Positions 1 to 13,661 of a stretch of DNA of 64,000 bases are shown piece after piece. Positions within the stretch are counted from its first letter, which is position 1; each line of letters begins with the position of its first letter. This stretch comes from Daphnia pulex (lineage: Eukaryota; Arthropoda; Branchiopoda; Diplostraca; Daphniidae): assembly GCF_021134715.1 (NCBI RefSeq), contig NC_060021.1, positions 620,001 to 684,000 on the forward strand. The letters run 5' to 3'. A program made the position numbers and the translations under genes. The notes under the pieces were generated by a model that had not been told where the DNA came from, ran no database searches, and saw nothing but the letters and a program-made list of their open reading frames with translations.

Positions 1-889
1 AAAGGAATATGCTAATCGTATTCCGCCAAGAATTTCTACATTTGTTGTTTTCCCTTTAGTACCACCCATCACAAAAGCTTGCACAAGGCCAGTCATTCCA
101 ACAACAAGAAAACCTTGTAGAGGACGACCTCCGAATCCGCGAATAGTTGGTTTCATATCTACTTGAATATACTTGTCCAGATATGACACACTTTCCCGGT
201 TTTGGCAATTTAAAAATGTCTAAACAAATTTGAAAAAAAAAAAAAAATGTAAAGGGTTAATTTGAAAAATAAAATTACTTCAACTGTATATTACTTTCTT
301 TCCGTTAAAGAAAAACATTCCAGCCTGGATTGGCTCATCTGGAATGCAAATGTTAGCTACTCTGGTCCATTCATTCAAAAGATGTGTGAGTGTTGTCCAG
401 ATTTCTGCATTTCCCGCAGTATCACCGATAAGCAAGTAATGACCAGATTGGTCCCATTCCAGAACAGTTACTTGTGCCACACAGCTCTTAACACTAGAAA
501 ATAAAACAGAATAACTTTTCAAATTTTCTGAACTAGTTGTTAACATTTCAAACTCACATATGCGTATCCCATGGGGTATTAGCGTCACAAACAACAACAT
601 TCATGTTTTGGTCACTTGGACCTGCTGTACTACTCTTCAGTGTTCCATAACAAGCAAATGCTATAACATTTTGAGGAGACACGGCACACGCTGTGACCCC
701 AATATCAGACTCACTGCAAAAGATAACCACATTTTATTAAGAGTTATACAATATAATATTAAAAATAGCACTAAATAGAATGTGAAGGGGTTATCACTTT
801 TCCCACGGAGAATTGCCCGTGTTTAATCGTTGGCGTTTCCTGGGGCTTTCTTCATAATGACTACGTCGGACAACAGCGATCAGATCCAT
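1..889 (-). CDS. MED16: Mediator complex subunit 16, N-terminal part (runs off the window)
   Basis: The product is a Tail-module subunit of Mediator, which links transcription factors to RNA polymerase II in the nucleus. Four exons read leftward: 798-889, 558-713, 295-493 and 1-219, joined in frame at GT-AG sites. The start is the ATG at 889 (MDLIAVVRRS). Exon 3 carries VLEWDQSGHYLL, close to the LEWDQSG block of the WD40-like N-terminal propeller of MED16, and exon 2 has TPWDTH, matching the PWD region just before it. Exon 4 has RPLQGFLVVGMTGLVQ, matching the later propeller strand. The rest of the gene lies left of base 1. It is divergent from ALAD, with about 470 bases between the two starts. 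Family assignment is strong; exact splice points are inferred. Confidence 0.88.
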
Positions 890-1359
890 AATATATGGAA
901 ACACGAATTCAATGCAGAGATTAAGACAATCTGCAAATCAAGTAAATATTTTTTGGATGACAGAAATCAACGCGACGAATAGATAAACATTCAAACAACG
1001 TTAGCAGCCATTCCAAAAAGACCTAGCAGACGCAATATTTCTCTGAGCTCTGCGGCGCCATCTAACGGAGCACATTACAAATGCGCTGATTTGATTTTGA
1101 TTATTTTTTCCACATGAAACTCGCACGAATCGCAAAAAATTATAATTTGATGTATACGTATAAATGTTTTTGAATAAATTATATTAAATAATTATAAAGT
1201 ACATTTTATTTGGTATAAATTTTCCGAAATTAGTAATATGCAAATGTAGTACGAGGATAGATTGCAAGACGGGAGTCTGAGTAAAGAAGAGCAATCTAGT
1301 TTGGGCATTCAGTGTGCTCAGTTGAATTGATTCAGTAGTCACCACAAGATTAGTTAAGA
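890..1359. promoter_or_regulatory. Shared divergent intergenic region MED16 / ALAD
   Basis: This is the 470-base space between the start codons of MED16 (leftward) and ALAD (rightward). It must hold both 5' UTRs and both promoters. I see AT-rich DNA and no clear TATA box placed for either gene. The role is inferred from gene arrangement only. Confidence 0.5.
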
Positions 1360-3178
<1,819 letters not shown>

Positions 3179-3367
3179 GTCGTTTAAAAGATCTGCAGAT
3201 ACCAAAACAAATCAACACTCAGAAAGTACATATGGTTAAAGAATTAGTGTATCCATCTATTCTTAGAAAATTATTATATAGTTAATATTCTAGTTGTAAG
3301 GTGTTATCTGTTAACGGGAATTTGAAATACATTAAACTGGTCTTAAGTTTTACTGATTAAATTGAAT

Positions 3368-3837
3368 ATGGTACCTGCAGATCAAACTTTTGCGTGTTTT
3401 TTCGTCACTCCGTCATGTTGGGTCGAGTGTAGTTTGTCATGTAAGCCACAGGAACCATACGTATTAAAACATTGGACCTATATAGAGAACGACCATCGTA
3501 TAATTTTTAATCACGCCTTGACGAGCGCGCAATATGTCTCAGCGCAGAACGTAAGTTTCTGGTGCTGCAGTGTGTAACTTAACGAGGCATATGGTTCGCT
3601 CGACCTCGATTCTCAAAATCAGAAAATGATTTTGTATTGATCTTGCAGTCGGAATCTCTTACTGTGCGTGACTGGCTAGATGTATTGATGGATACCGCAT
3701 TATCATTCATTCATCAGAAAATCAATTCTGAATTCTCCCTTGCTTTTGGGACATTCACGACGCAACGGCTCTTTGGTATTTTGAAAGTTTACGTACCTAA
3801 AGCTCATTTAGTGCGTAGGCACCGCTTCGCAAGGTAA
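3368..3837 (+). CDS. Possible small two-exon gene, unknown function
   Basis: I do not recognise this protein. An ATG at 3368 opens a frame to 3549, where AAC is followed by a strong GTAAGT donor. A good acceptor (TTGCAG) at about 3649 starts a second frame in phase 0 that ends at a TAA at 3835-3837. The joined product would be about 125 residues, cysteine-rich at first and then helical-looking (SLTVRDWLDVLMDTALS). It sits between ALAD and the adenylate-kinase-like gene, on the same strand. It could be a real small gene, an alternative 3' portion of ALAD, or chance. There is no homology evidence. Confidence 0.25.
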
Positions 3838-3969
3838 GGTGGCTCCTGAAATCAAACAAACTAATTATTAGTTTTCAGATAATTAGCCAGTCTGTAGTTT
3901 GTATTTGTTTAGTGATAATTTGGATTGCCAACTATACAACGTGTAATCATACAAACAGCAGAAGAAACA

Positions 3970-5886
3970 ATGGGTATCTGCATGACTACTGGTAAGACTG
4001 TAAGTCTAAATTTTAAAAAAATTTAACAGCAGATAATTGTTTTGGCTGGACGCTCATATGTAAATTTACGTTTACAAAATCGATTGACAAAATTTTAACG
4101 AGAATAATAGCATTCCTGCAAGAAATAATTAAAGAAACTATATTAAATTACGTTAACAAAACAACTACCTCCAGACTACCTCACGCAAATAGAATAATAA
4201 TGAGCTAATAGTTTGCATTTACAAATTTCCGCAAATTTCCAATTAAAGATACGATGACACCGGATTCAGTAGAAAACGACACTGAAATTCAGACTATAAG
4301 TAAATCAATTCCATCAGCAAAAGGCGTACCTTTGGGGATACCATTCTCCAAATTCAATTGGAGTGATGAATCCAACAATATTACCACCTCCGCTGGGGAT
4401 TCCAGTGATCCAGTCTTTGTTATTGATGCTTCTGCAGTGGCCAATTTGCCCACATTAAATGACTCCCCAATAAAAAAAAACTACAACGAATTACCAAAAC
4501 GGATACCGTTGGTAATTCAGAGAACTATCAAGGTACATTTAAAATCTTGGCTTATTAGGCAATGGCAATAAAATTAATTCATCAAATCAAATTTGAATCA
4601 GGAATCGGATATTTACAACATTCCGAAAATTAATATAATTTTCGTTTTGGACGCAGGTAAAACTGTTCACTGATTAAAATTGCTTTTTTCTAAATCTATT
4701 ACATGACTTTTTTTTTTTTTTAAATACGAAAAAATCCTTATTCACAAAGAAATGCAAAGATCAGAAATTATAACCAATTTAAAACATCTTACGGAAATCA
4801 GCGGAAGATTACACCATGTTGATATGATGCCGATATTTCTTGAAGTCGTTTCTACTATTGGTAAATCCGTTATAAAAATTAAGCTGAAGACTTCGGCACT
4901 GTAGGTTTTGATGACGTCTCTGGCACACTAAGAAAAAAATTAGAATTTCAATTGGCTGATAAGATTTAACGTGATGATCTTCACATTTTAGGCAGCCAAG
5001 ATACAGACATGATTCCGCCCTCCAAAGCTCTTGAAGTTTTTATCAATCGAATTTCATCGGAAATCATAAACGTTGATGCCGTTCTCGTCACGGGATATCC
5101 ACGAAATATGCGAGATGTAGTCGAATACATGGCAAGAGTAAGTCCTGGAATTAAGTTTAGTAAAAAAAAAAAATCAGCATTCTTCATGCAATTTAAAATG
5201 TTTTAATACTTTCTTAATTAATGATAAATGAGTGACGGAATTATTACATTTCTCTATCAGGTTCAACGAATCAGCGGTGTTATCCTTCTAAAGGACCCCA
5301 ACTTTCAGTTATTTGAATGTGATGACGATTCTACATCAAATGACGATGTCAACCAGGAATGGAAAATGACGTCGAATGCCACTGATGAACAGCTGAGTCA
5401 TTTTCGATCAAGCATTTTCCCTGTTATTCAGTTCTTCAAACAGGAAGAACTTCTCCACATGGTGAGATAGACATACGCTATATACAGATATATATTCAAG
5501 ACGAAAACACCGCCGGAAAAAACAGTTTCACATATACCTATTTATATTCTTATGGTTAGGTCACTCTTGAACGATCTTTTCTGGAAATTTTCCACGATAT
5601 TTACGATAAAGTTCTGTTGATCCTGTCACGACTTCCTCAGTCACCTACACATGAAATTATGACGGAAGAGAAAGAAGTTGTGGACGCTACTACACTCACG
5701 TCACCTGTTCGTAATAACTCTTCAATTAGCCGAGAAGTCAGTTCGAAAGAGCGATCAAGGATCAAGTCTTCAAACCTACACCAAAAGGCCTTGAACAAAG
5801 ATGTCAGAGACGTCCTTTCGTTGGTACAAGCTGGGTCCATTATGGAGAGGGTGTCTTCTGTTAATGCAAAATCAAGGAAGAAGTAA
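3970..5886 (+). CDS. Degenerate adenylate-kinase-like protein, predicted N-myristoylated, P-loop not visible
   Basis: Seven exons (3970-3991, 4249-4532, 4602-4656, 4750-4860, 4992-5137, 5261-5461, 5560-5886) join in frame to 381 residues. The first exon encodes MGICMTT, fitting the N-myristoylation pattern (Gly2, Thr6) with a Cys4 that could be palmitoylated. Residues about 110-310 follow the adenylate kinase fold: a strand INIIFVLDA where the P-loop should follow, VDAVLVTGYPRNMRDVVEY resembling the GYPR motif with its arginine, and a C-terminal FPVIQFFKQEELLHMV like the helix that precedes the final strand. The glycine-rich GGPGSGK loop is absent, so ATP binding is doubtful. A Ser/Lys-rich tail of about 80 residues follows. 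The best family guess is the adenylate kinase 5-like group. The very short first exon and the domain borders are inferred. Confidence 0.62.
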
Positions 5887-7407
5887 GGAGCCCCTAATAG
5901 TGTGCTGAGACATTTTTTTTTCTTAAATGGACGCCCGTCAAGGTTAATAAGTTCAAAGTATCAAGTTTCGCAGCACATCATTAATAATAACACAGAAAAA
6001 AAATCGCTTTCCGCACTTTCGTGTAGCCCAAATGACAAACAAGATTAAATCCAGGATTGTATATTAGCTACCAATATAAATACTTAAGAAATAATAATAC
6101 ACGATTATGTTAACCAAATTGTGTTTGAGGATTTATTTTTGGGTATATTAAGACAATCCTTATTAAGGCAATCCATAAGGCAAATAGAATAGAGAAAATT
6201 TTATTTGAAGGAAAAAGTTACCTCAGAGTTTCTTATTTTTTTCTAAGAGGAAAGAGTGCAACTTCAAATAGAATGAAATCATGACAAATTATAGCAGTCG
6301 ACGTATAGTAATAAAAAATTTTGTGGCCACGCATAGAAAAATAAAAAAAATATAAAAATAAACAATGTTACGCGGATACCGTAATCAGTATTCCGTAAGC
6401 TATAGTTCCATAAGCCACCTAGCGCTCGCGAAAACAACATTTCCCCCTCTTTGCCTTTAGGGTCTGTTGGGGTGGCCCTCGGTGGCTCGCGCTAGGTGTA
6501 GGCTGACGTTTAATATTAGGACATTAGGACTCCTAATGTTATCCCGGCTGTGTGATGACGCCACATCTGGCAACTCCGCATCTATCCCCCCCCCCCCCCA
6601 ATCTTGATGTGCCCAGGAACAGAGACGCTCTCGCGGGCTCAGTTCAAGCTTGCCCCTCTTGAAGTGACGGTCACGTCGCATCTCTCTCCGTCTACAAGAT
6701 TGCATTCCACTTAGTCTCATCGCACTTCATTTCATCACAGACTGTACATCCTAAAGACACCCTTAAGTGTGAAGAAAAGGGAATGGGTATGAGCTTTACC
6801 GGGGAATTTGACACTGCGATAGAGAATAGCGGACGAGGGAAACGTTTTCAGGAAGATAACGCGCGATGGTGACGAATTAAAACCGAGTAGAACGACCATA
6901 CAACACAACCTTAGTCCTTGTCAATACTCTTTTCGTCCACGGCAGAGAGCACTAAATTCGCTGCACCACATTGGCCAGAGCCTTCCGCTTCAGGATAATG
7001 AACCACATCAGAGAGGTGGCTCTGGCTCGACACCAAGCCAATACACAGAAAGTTCTAGAGTCCTTTTAAAATGAAATGAATTAGATAATAAATTATTAGT
7101 TTAGGCCTACATTAAAAATACTCACTCCCCAGCACCGACGCAATTTTCCGCAGCAATTTCCGCAGCAATTTTCTGGAACTAATCCAGAAATACTACTAAA
7201 GGGGGCTGCATCTTGTGCGCTTCCAAGTTTTTTCCACACTCTAATTTTTCCGGTCACACCTCGTAAGACGTCGTTACCCTTTGTGAAGTTTACCCACAAA
7301 TATTTGGTTCTGGTCAACTACATTCCTTCGTTCTTGAAAAAAAAAAACAATGAAAAAAAAATCTTCGTTACCTAATAAGAAAAACTAAAGAATAAGACAT
7401 AATTTCT
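5887..7407. other. Intergenic DNA without a supported gene
   Basis: This stretch is AT-rich up to about 6400. A short hairpin has CACCTAGCGC near 6415 and its complement near 6490, and a run of thirteen or so C lies near 6587-6599. The minus-strand ORFs here (6457-6720, 7096-7317) show no recognisable motif. The second contains a small tandem repeat of the CCGCAGCAATTT type. Confidence 0.5.
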
Positions 7408-9160
7408 TCAGCCGTTACGTAATTGTTTATCAAGGTCTTTCAATGCAATCTTTAGTCGGTCCTCGTCCAAAGGTAAAGTTGCGTCCTTCAGCAATTTTGT
7501 GAAATACTGGGCTAAGCAGGATTCCTAAGAAATTTCGCATACCTATGAGATGGCTATTATGAACTATAAAGTAAATGACTAACCGGATCCGTCATCATCA
7601 ACGTTGCCCAGGAATCTGCGGAAGCAGCCGAGAATTCCAAGGTGGTACGATACTTAGTTGTAAGTTCAAGAGGACGCAACTATAATTTTTCCCCCTGTAA
7701 AAGACATGTAAAACTAATTAGTTTTAAATTTAAAAAAGTAAGATACCGGGTGCGTGTCCATTTCAAATTCTGTGTCAAACGAAGTAACATGTTCGAAATC
7801 AGATGGCAAAGGAGATATAGTAGTTGAAAGGATAGTAGGAAGAAACACCCTAATAATGAAATACGGCGCGGTTATTCGTGTAAATTACTCTTTCTAAATA
7901 AAACACTTGCTGTTTTTCAATAGTAGTACTGAGTAACCCAGATTTATCCTTTGGCATACTCAAGGGCAACCGCCAATTGAAGCTCTGGATTGGAGCAATT
8001 TAGCTTGTACTAGTGCTCTTTGTATCCAATGACTTTCTGCGACGAATCGTAGTCCCAACGGCGTTTCACTGCTACTATCGGAGGGATGGTGTCTGCGTCC
8101 ACCTCACTGCTTGAGGACCCTGGTTGGGATTCCAACTGAAATGTCTCTTCGCGGTTCCATGGTACTGCTAGGGGTTCGGTAGATGTGATGGGAACAGGGT
8201 TTTCTCTGTTCACTTTGAGTCTTTTCCCACCTTTCGTGGGAGTCCTGAAACAAGTAAGGAATTTAAGTATTTAACCCCATGAAACAAAAAACATTTTACT
8301 CATGATTTTTACGACTTTTAAAACTTGTTTTATTTAGCTTGGGAAAAGTCACGTAGAATTAGCTTGACTCGGCCCCAGTTGATGGATCCACTAGCCGTTA
8401 GATATCCCTGAAACATAAAAGAACTGCATTACCACACTAAGTGTAAAAATAGTTCAAGGAAAAACCTTTGATGATTTGTAGACTTTTTTACAGGTGTAAT
8501 GATTCGTATCACAAAAAACACTAACACTTAACTACAAAGGAACACCGAACACACAAACGCTGAGTATAGTTTTATAAAGGATACTTATATTTGATGCTTT
8601 TGAGGGATACACGCCACCATAAAGCACATGTCTTGTGTTACATTCGTGGCTAGTCATTCGATAGCACGCTGATGTCTGGTGAATTCCATTATCTTATGTT
8701 CCCCTTCACCGGGGACATTGGTGTCGGATACAATTGTTGACACATTGTCAAATTGATGAGGGTCTTCTCGCATTATACGATGGACATAGTGGTAAAAACA
8801 TTTCGACAGACGAGTCATGAACGGCGTAACCTGCAAGACAAAAGGAAATGGAATAAAGAATTTAAACTAAAACCTTTTTTGTTTTGGGGTAATGTTGTTT
8901 CCATCAAATTTCGACTGTTAGTTCGACTTAATCGACGAATCCGCTGCTGATTCAATTTTGCCCTTGGTGCCTAATCAAAATAAAATATTTGAAATGTTGT
9001 TCTATTTATTTAACCAGATGTAGACTAACTTACCACACCACCGAATGCAAGGAATCACAATTTTTGGGGGTGGGCCACAGAAAGAATTCTTTCAACTGTT
9101 TTGAACATGGACTCTACCATAAATTGCTCAGTCTTGTTTTTACTCCTAAAATTTGAAATG
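7408..9160 (-). pseudogene. XRN2-like 5'-3' exoribonuclease pseudogene or highly decayed paralogue
   Basis: Pieces of a nuclear 5'-3' exoribonuclease appear in the right order on the minus strand. Near 9155-9040 a segment with ILSVAHPQKL, a TAG stop, then FLAFGGV corresponds to the RPRRLLYMAIDGVA block. Near 8990-8935 APRAKLNQQRIRR corresponds to APRAKMNQQRSRR. At 8836-8657 TPFMTRLSKCFYHYVH and VPGEGEHKIMEFTRHQRA correspond to the signature PGEGEHKIM motif. Near 8411-8340 GYLTASGSINWGRVKLIL matches the segment after the catalytic domain. Near 7850-7408 LPSDFEHVTSFDTEF and DEDRLKIALKDLDKQL resemble the C-terminal XRN2 region. The in-frame stop, frame change and missing catalytic stretches show it is not a working nuclease. 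Splice-like borders remain, so it decayed from a genomic copy and was not a retrocopy. Confidence 0.7.
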
Positions 9161-9644
9161 AAAACATAAGTTTATTTAATGAAGATTATGATAAACTAGA
9201 TAAAATACCCATAGGTGCACTGGTTTTTCATGTCCTTCCCATCACCTTTAGCTTATGTTTATACACAAGTCTTGGTAAATTTTCAACTCTAAAATTTTAC
9301 TTATACCTCTTGACTAACCTCGGTATCTACTGATTGTAAAATTTCAGGGTACTTGGCTTTTAAAAACAACAGAAACCCTTTTATCCCCTTGTGTACCCTT
9401 ATGTATAAGGTTAAAAGGTCAAACACGGTTAACATGGGCAGGTTTAGTCCTCATCATTTCTTCTGTGACTTTCTTCTTGCTTGAAATTGCTACATTGACC
9501 AATCCGCAGAGCCAAGTTATAACTACTGTTGATTAAAATAAATCGGAAGTTAGATTAGCCTTTCATTTTACTGATATTTTAAAACTTTAACACTTAGCCT
9601 TTTCTTCTTTAGTTTTTTCTGCAAAATTCTTGGGCACATATTTT

Positions 9645-11713
9645 GAGGAGGAGGAGGAGGAGCATTTTTATTTATAGAAGGAGGAGGAGGAAGTTTATTT
9701 TTTGGAATAGGAAGAGGAGGAAGCTTATTTTTTAAAGGAGAAGGAGGAAATTAATTTTTTGGAGGAGGAGGAGGAGGATTTGTATTTATAGGAGAAGGAG
9801 GAGGAGGAAGTTTTTTTTAGGAGGAGGGAGAGGAGGAAGTTTATTTTTTAAAGGAGAAGGAGGAGGAAGTTAATTTTTTGGAGGAGGAAGTTTATTTTTT
9901 GAAGGAGAAGGAGGAGGAAGTTAATTTTTGGATGAGGAAGAGGAAGAAGTTTATTTTTTGAAGGAGAAGGAGGGAATTAATTTTTTTTTGAGGAGGATTT
10001 TTATGTATAGGAGAAGGAGGAGGAAGTTTATTATTTGGACGAGGAAGAGGAGGAGGAAGTTTATTTTTTGGAGGAGGAGGAGGAGGAGGATTTTTATTTA
10101 TAGCAGGAGGAGGGAGAGGAGAGAGAGAAGGAAGTTTATTTTTTGGAGGAGGAGGAGGAGGAAGTTTATTTTTTGGTCGAGGAAGAGGAGGAAGTTTATT
10201 TTTTGAAGGAGGAGGAGGAGGAATTTTATTTTTTGGAGGAGGTGGAAGAGGAGGATTTGTATTTACAGCAGGAGGAGGAGGAGGATCTAGTTTTTTTTTT
10301 GGACGAGGAAGAGGAGGAGGAAGTTTATTTTTTCGACGAGGAAGAGGAGGAAGCTTATTTTTTGAAGGAGAAGGAGGAAATTTATTATTTGGAGGAGGAG
10401 GAGGAGGAGGAAGTTTTTTTTTAAGGAGGAGGGAGAGGAGGAAGTTTTTTTTTAAGGAGAAGGAGGAGGAAGTTAATTTTTTGGAGGAGGAAGTTTATTT
10501 TTTGAAGGAGAAGGAGGAGGAAGTTAATTTTTGGAGGAGGAAGAGGAAGAAGTTCATTTTTTGAAGGAGAAGGAGGGAATTAATTTTTTTGAGGAGGAGG
10601 ATTTTTATGTATAGGAGGAGGAGGAGGAAGTTTATTTTTTGAAGGAGGAGGAGGAGGAAGTTTATTTTTGGAGGAGGAGGAGGAGGAGGAGGAGGAGGAA
10701 GTTTATTTTTTGAAGGAGAAGGAGGAAATTAATTATTTGGAGGAGGAGGAGGAGGAGGAAGTTTTTTTTAGGAGGAGGGAGAGGAGGAAGTTTATTTTTT
10801 AAAGGAGAAGGAGGAGGAAGTTAATTTTTGGAGGAGGAAGAGGAAGAAGTTTATTTTTTGAAGGAGAAGGAGGGAAATAATTTTTTTGAGGAGGATTCTT
10901 ATGTATAGGAGGAGGAGGAGGAAGTTTATTTTTTGGACGAGGAAGAGGAGGAGGAAGTTTATTTTTTGGAGGAGGAGGAGGAGGAGGAGGATTTTTATTT
11001 ATAGCAGGAGGAGGGAGAGGAGAGAGAGAAGGAAGTTTATTTTTTGGAGGAGGAGGAGGAGGAGGAAGTTTATTTTTTGGTCGAGGAAGAGGAGGAAATT
11101 TATTTTTTGAAGGAGGAGGAGGAGGAATTTTATTTTTTGGAGGAGGTGGAGGAGGATTTGTATTTGCAGCAGGAGGAGGAGGAGGATCTAGTTTATTTTT
11201 TTGGACGAGGAAGAGGAGGAGGAAGTTTATTTTTTCGACGAGGAAGAGGAGGAAGCTTATTTTTTGAAGGAGAAGGAGGAAATTAATTATTTGGAGGAGG
11301 AGGAGGAGGAGGAAGTTTTTTTTTAGGAGGAGGGAGAGGAGGAAGTTTATTTTTTAAAGGAGAAGGAGGAGGAAGTTAATTTTTGGAGGAGGAAGAGGAA
11401 GAAGTTTATTTTTTGAAGGAGAAGGAGGGAAATAATTTTTTTGAGGATTTTTATGTATAGGAGGAGGAGGAGGAAGTTTATTTTTTGGACGAGGAAGAGG
11501 AGGAGGAAGTTTATTTTTTGGAGGAGGAGGAGGATTTTTATTTATAGCAGGAGGAGGGAGAGGAGAGAGAAGGAAGTTTATTTTTTGGAGGAGGAGGAGG
11601 AGGAGGAGGAGGAAGTTTAATTTTTGGTCGAGGAAAAGGAGGAAATTTATTTTTTGAACGAGGAGGAGGAGGAATTTTATTTTTTGCAGGAGGTGGAGGA
11701 GGATTTGTATTTA
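9645..11713. repeat. GGA-rich minisatellite, left block
   Basis: The block is built from variants of a unit with several GGA triplets, then AAGTTTATTTTTTGG. Unit length changes mainly by whole GGA triplets, so reading frames stay open on the purine strand (EEEEEVYFL-type repeats) and on the other strand (runs of proline with KNK). A marker variant containing ATGTATAGGAG recurs at about 10003, 10606, 10901 and 11453, which shows higher-order duplication of multi-unit blocks. The strand is almost all purine within each run, the composition known to favour triplex DNA. I treat the open frames as by-products of the period, not genes. Confidence 0.95.
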
Positions 11714-12549
11714 GGGGAGGGCGGACCCATGTTGGACACTGTTTCAAGTCGGACAGTGTCTTAAAATATAGGAAAAATTGCTTTAAAATTCTAGATTTCA
11801 CACGAATTGTTCTAGATGTGATGATGCTGGATCCTGTGTAGTTAATTAATTTCCCGACAGTAGAACGGGAGTTATAGGAGGAAGAAAAAACACGATAAAT
11901 TATTGCAAAATTTTACACCCGAATTATTGATCTTGCTCCAAGTTTGTTTGAGTAAAAAAATTTTTAAACACATCAGTGTGTAAAACAGTTTATCCTTTAC
12001 AATTGTGTGTAAGAAAATTATTTTTAGGTGCTTTGGTGTACCTAAAATTAATGAATTTGCGGGGGGCATGATTTTGGGGCCATTTTGGACAATTCCATGG
12101 GGTAATATTGGACAATGGGTAATATATGGACTTCAGCGCCACCTACATTTTTTCCCCATCTCGCCCCATTTAAAAGTTGTAATTCTTTCCCTTCAAGAAA
12201 ACTTTTTCAGTTTTAAAGATATAATTTCCAAAATTTGTTTGGGGTTAAACTACATTACCATCTACATTTCCTGATTTTTTCATAATTTTTAATTCATACT
12301 ATCCCTCTTTTAATACCCTGTCCAACTTGGTACAGGCCCCTGTCAATGTCACCCCGGATCGGTAAAAAAATACCGAAAAATGGAAATCAATGTAAGTTCT
12401 TAAATTTTAAAGTTACACATTTTAAAAAAATCAAGGGGGTGGAGGCAAGGCTAAAGAATGACCTTAGCCAAAAAAAAACTCTTTTGCCTAAGGGGATCGG
12501 GAGATATGCGGGAAAAACCGCGACTGTCCAAGATGGGTCCGGTCTCCCC
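11714..12549. mobile_element. Non-autonomous DNA transposon (MITE-like) with ~24-base inverted ends and TA target duplication
   Basis: The left end reads GGGGAGGGCGGACCCATGTT and the right end is the near-complement of this (…AAGATGGGTCCGGTCTCCCC), matching over about 24 bases with few differences. TA flanks both sides (11712-11713 and 12550-12551). The surrounding minisatellite has uninterrupted versions of the same site (TTGTATTTACAGCAGG near 10258), so the empty site can be read directly and the TA is the duplicated target. Inside the left end is a second hairpin, GACACTG…CAGTGTC. No transposase-like frame is visible in 836 bases. TA duplication fits Tc1/mariner-type mobilisation; the family is inferred. 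Confidence 0.8.
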
Positions 12550-12550
12550 T

Positions 12551-13661
12551 AAAGCAGGAGGAGGAGGAGGATCTAGTTTATTTTTTTGGACGAGGAAGAG
12601 GAGGAGGAAGTTTATTTTTTGGAATAGGAAGAGGAGGAAGCTTATTTTTTGAAGGAGAAGGAGGAAATTAATTTTTTGGAGGAGGAGGAGGAGGATTTGT
12701 ATTTATAGGAGAAGGAGGAGGAGGAAGTTTTTTTTTAGGAGGAGGGAGAGGAGGAAGTTTATTTTTTAAAGGAGAAGGAGGAGGAAGTTAATTTTTTGGA
12801 GGAGGAAGTTTATTTTTTGAAGGAGAAGGAGGAGGAAGTTAATTTTGGGAGGAGGAAGAGGAAGAAGTTTATTTTTTGAAGGAGAAGGAGGGAATTAATT
12901 TTTTTTTAGGAGGATTTTTTTATGTATAGGAGGAGGAGGAGGAAGTTTATTTTTTGGACGAGGAAGAGGAGGAGGAAGTTTATTTTTTGGAGGAGGAGGA
13001 GGATTTTTATTTACAGCAGGAGGAGGGAGAGGAGAGAGAGAAGGAAGTTTTTTTTTTGGAGGAGGAGGAGGAGGAAGTTTATTTTTTGGTCGAGGAAGAG
13101 GAGAAAGTTTATTTTTTGAAGGAGGAGGAGGAGGAATTTTATTTTTTGGAGGAGGTAGAGGAGGAGGATTTGTATTTACAGCAGGAGGAGGAGGAGGATC
13201 TAGTTTATTTTTTTGGACGAGGAAGAGGAGGAGGAAGTTTATTTTTTGGAATAGGAAGAGGAGGAAGCTTATTTTTTGAAGGAGAAGGAGGAAATTAATT
13301 TTTTGGAGGAGGATTTGTATTTATAGGAGAAGGAGGAGGAGGAAGTTTTTTTTTAGGAGGAGGGAGAGGAGGAAGTTTTTTTTTTAAGGAGAAGGAGGAG
13401 GAAGTTAATTTTTTGGAGGAGGAAGTTTATTTTTTGAAGGAGAAGGAGGAGGAAGTTAATTTTTGGAGGAGGAAGAGGAAGAAGTTTATTTTTTGAAGGA
13501 GAAGGAGGGAATTAATTTTTTTGAGGAGGAGGATTTTTATGTATAGGAGGAGGAGGAGGAAGTTTATTTTTTGAAGGAGGAGGAGGAGGAAGTTTATTTT
13601 TGAAGGAGGAGGAGGAGGAGGAGGAGGAGGAGGAGGAAGTTTATTTTTTGGAAGAGGAGAG
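12551..13661. repeat. GGA-rich minisatellite, right block
   Basis: This continues the same array beyond the transposon, with the same unit and the same ATGTATAGG marker variant at about 12922 and 13538. It ends near 13661 in a long pure GGA run followed by unique sequence. The longest purine-strand frame here is 114 codons (12954-13298) and consists only of repeat translation. Confidence 0.95.

Noticed and set aside
6457-6720. Minus-strand ORF 6457-6720
   Set aside because: No recognisable motif, and it crosses a C homopolymer and a hairpin.
9928-10424. Glu-rich and Arg-rich ORFs in the GGA minisatellite as protein genes
   Set aside because: They are direct translations of the repeat unit, occur in several frames at once and lack any non-repeat portion or gene context.
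11538-11801. Minus-strand proline-rich ORF
   Set aside because: It is the antisense reading of the minisatellite joined to the transposon end, with no independent support.
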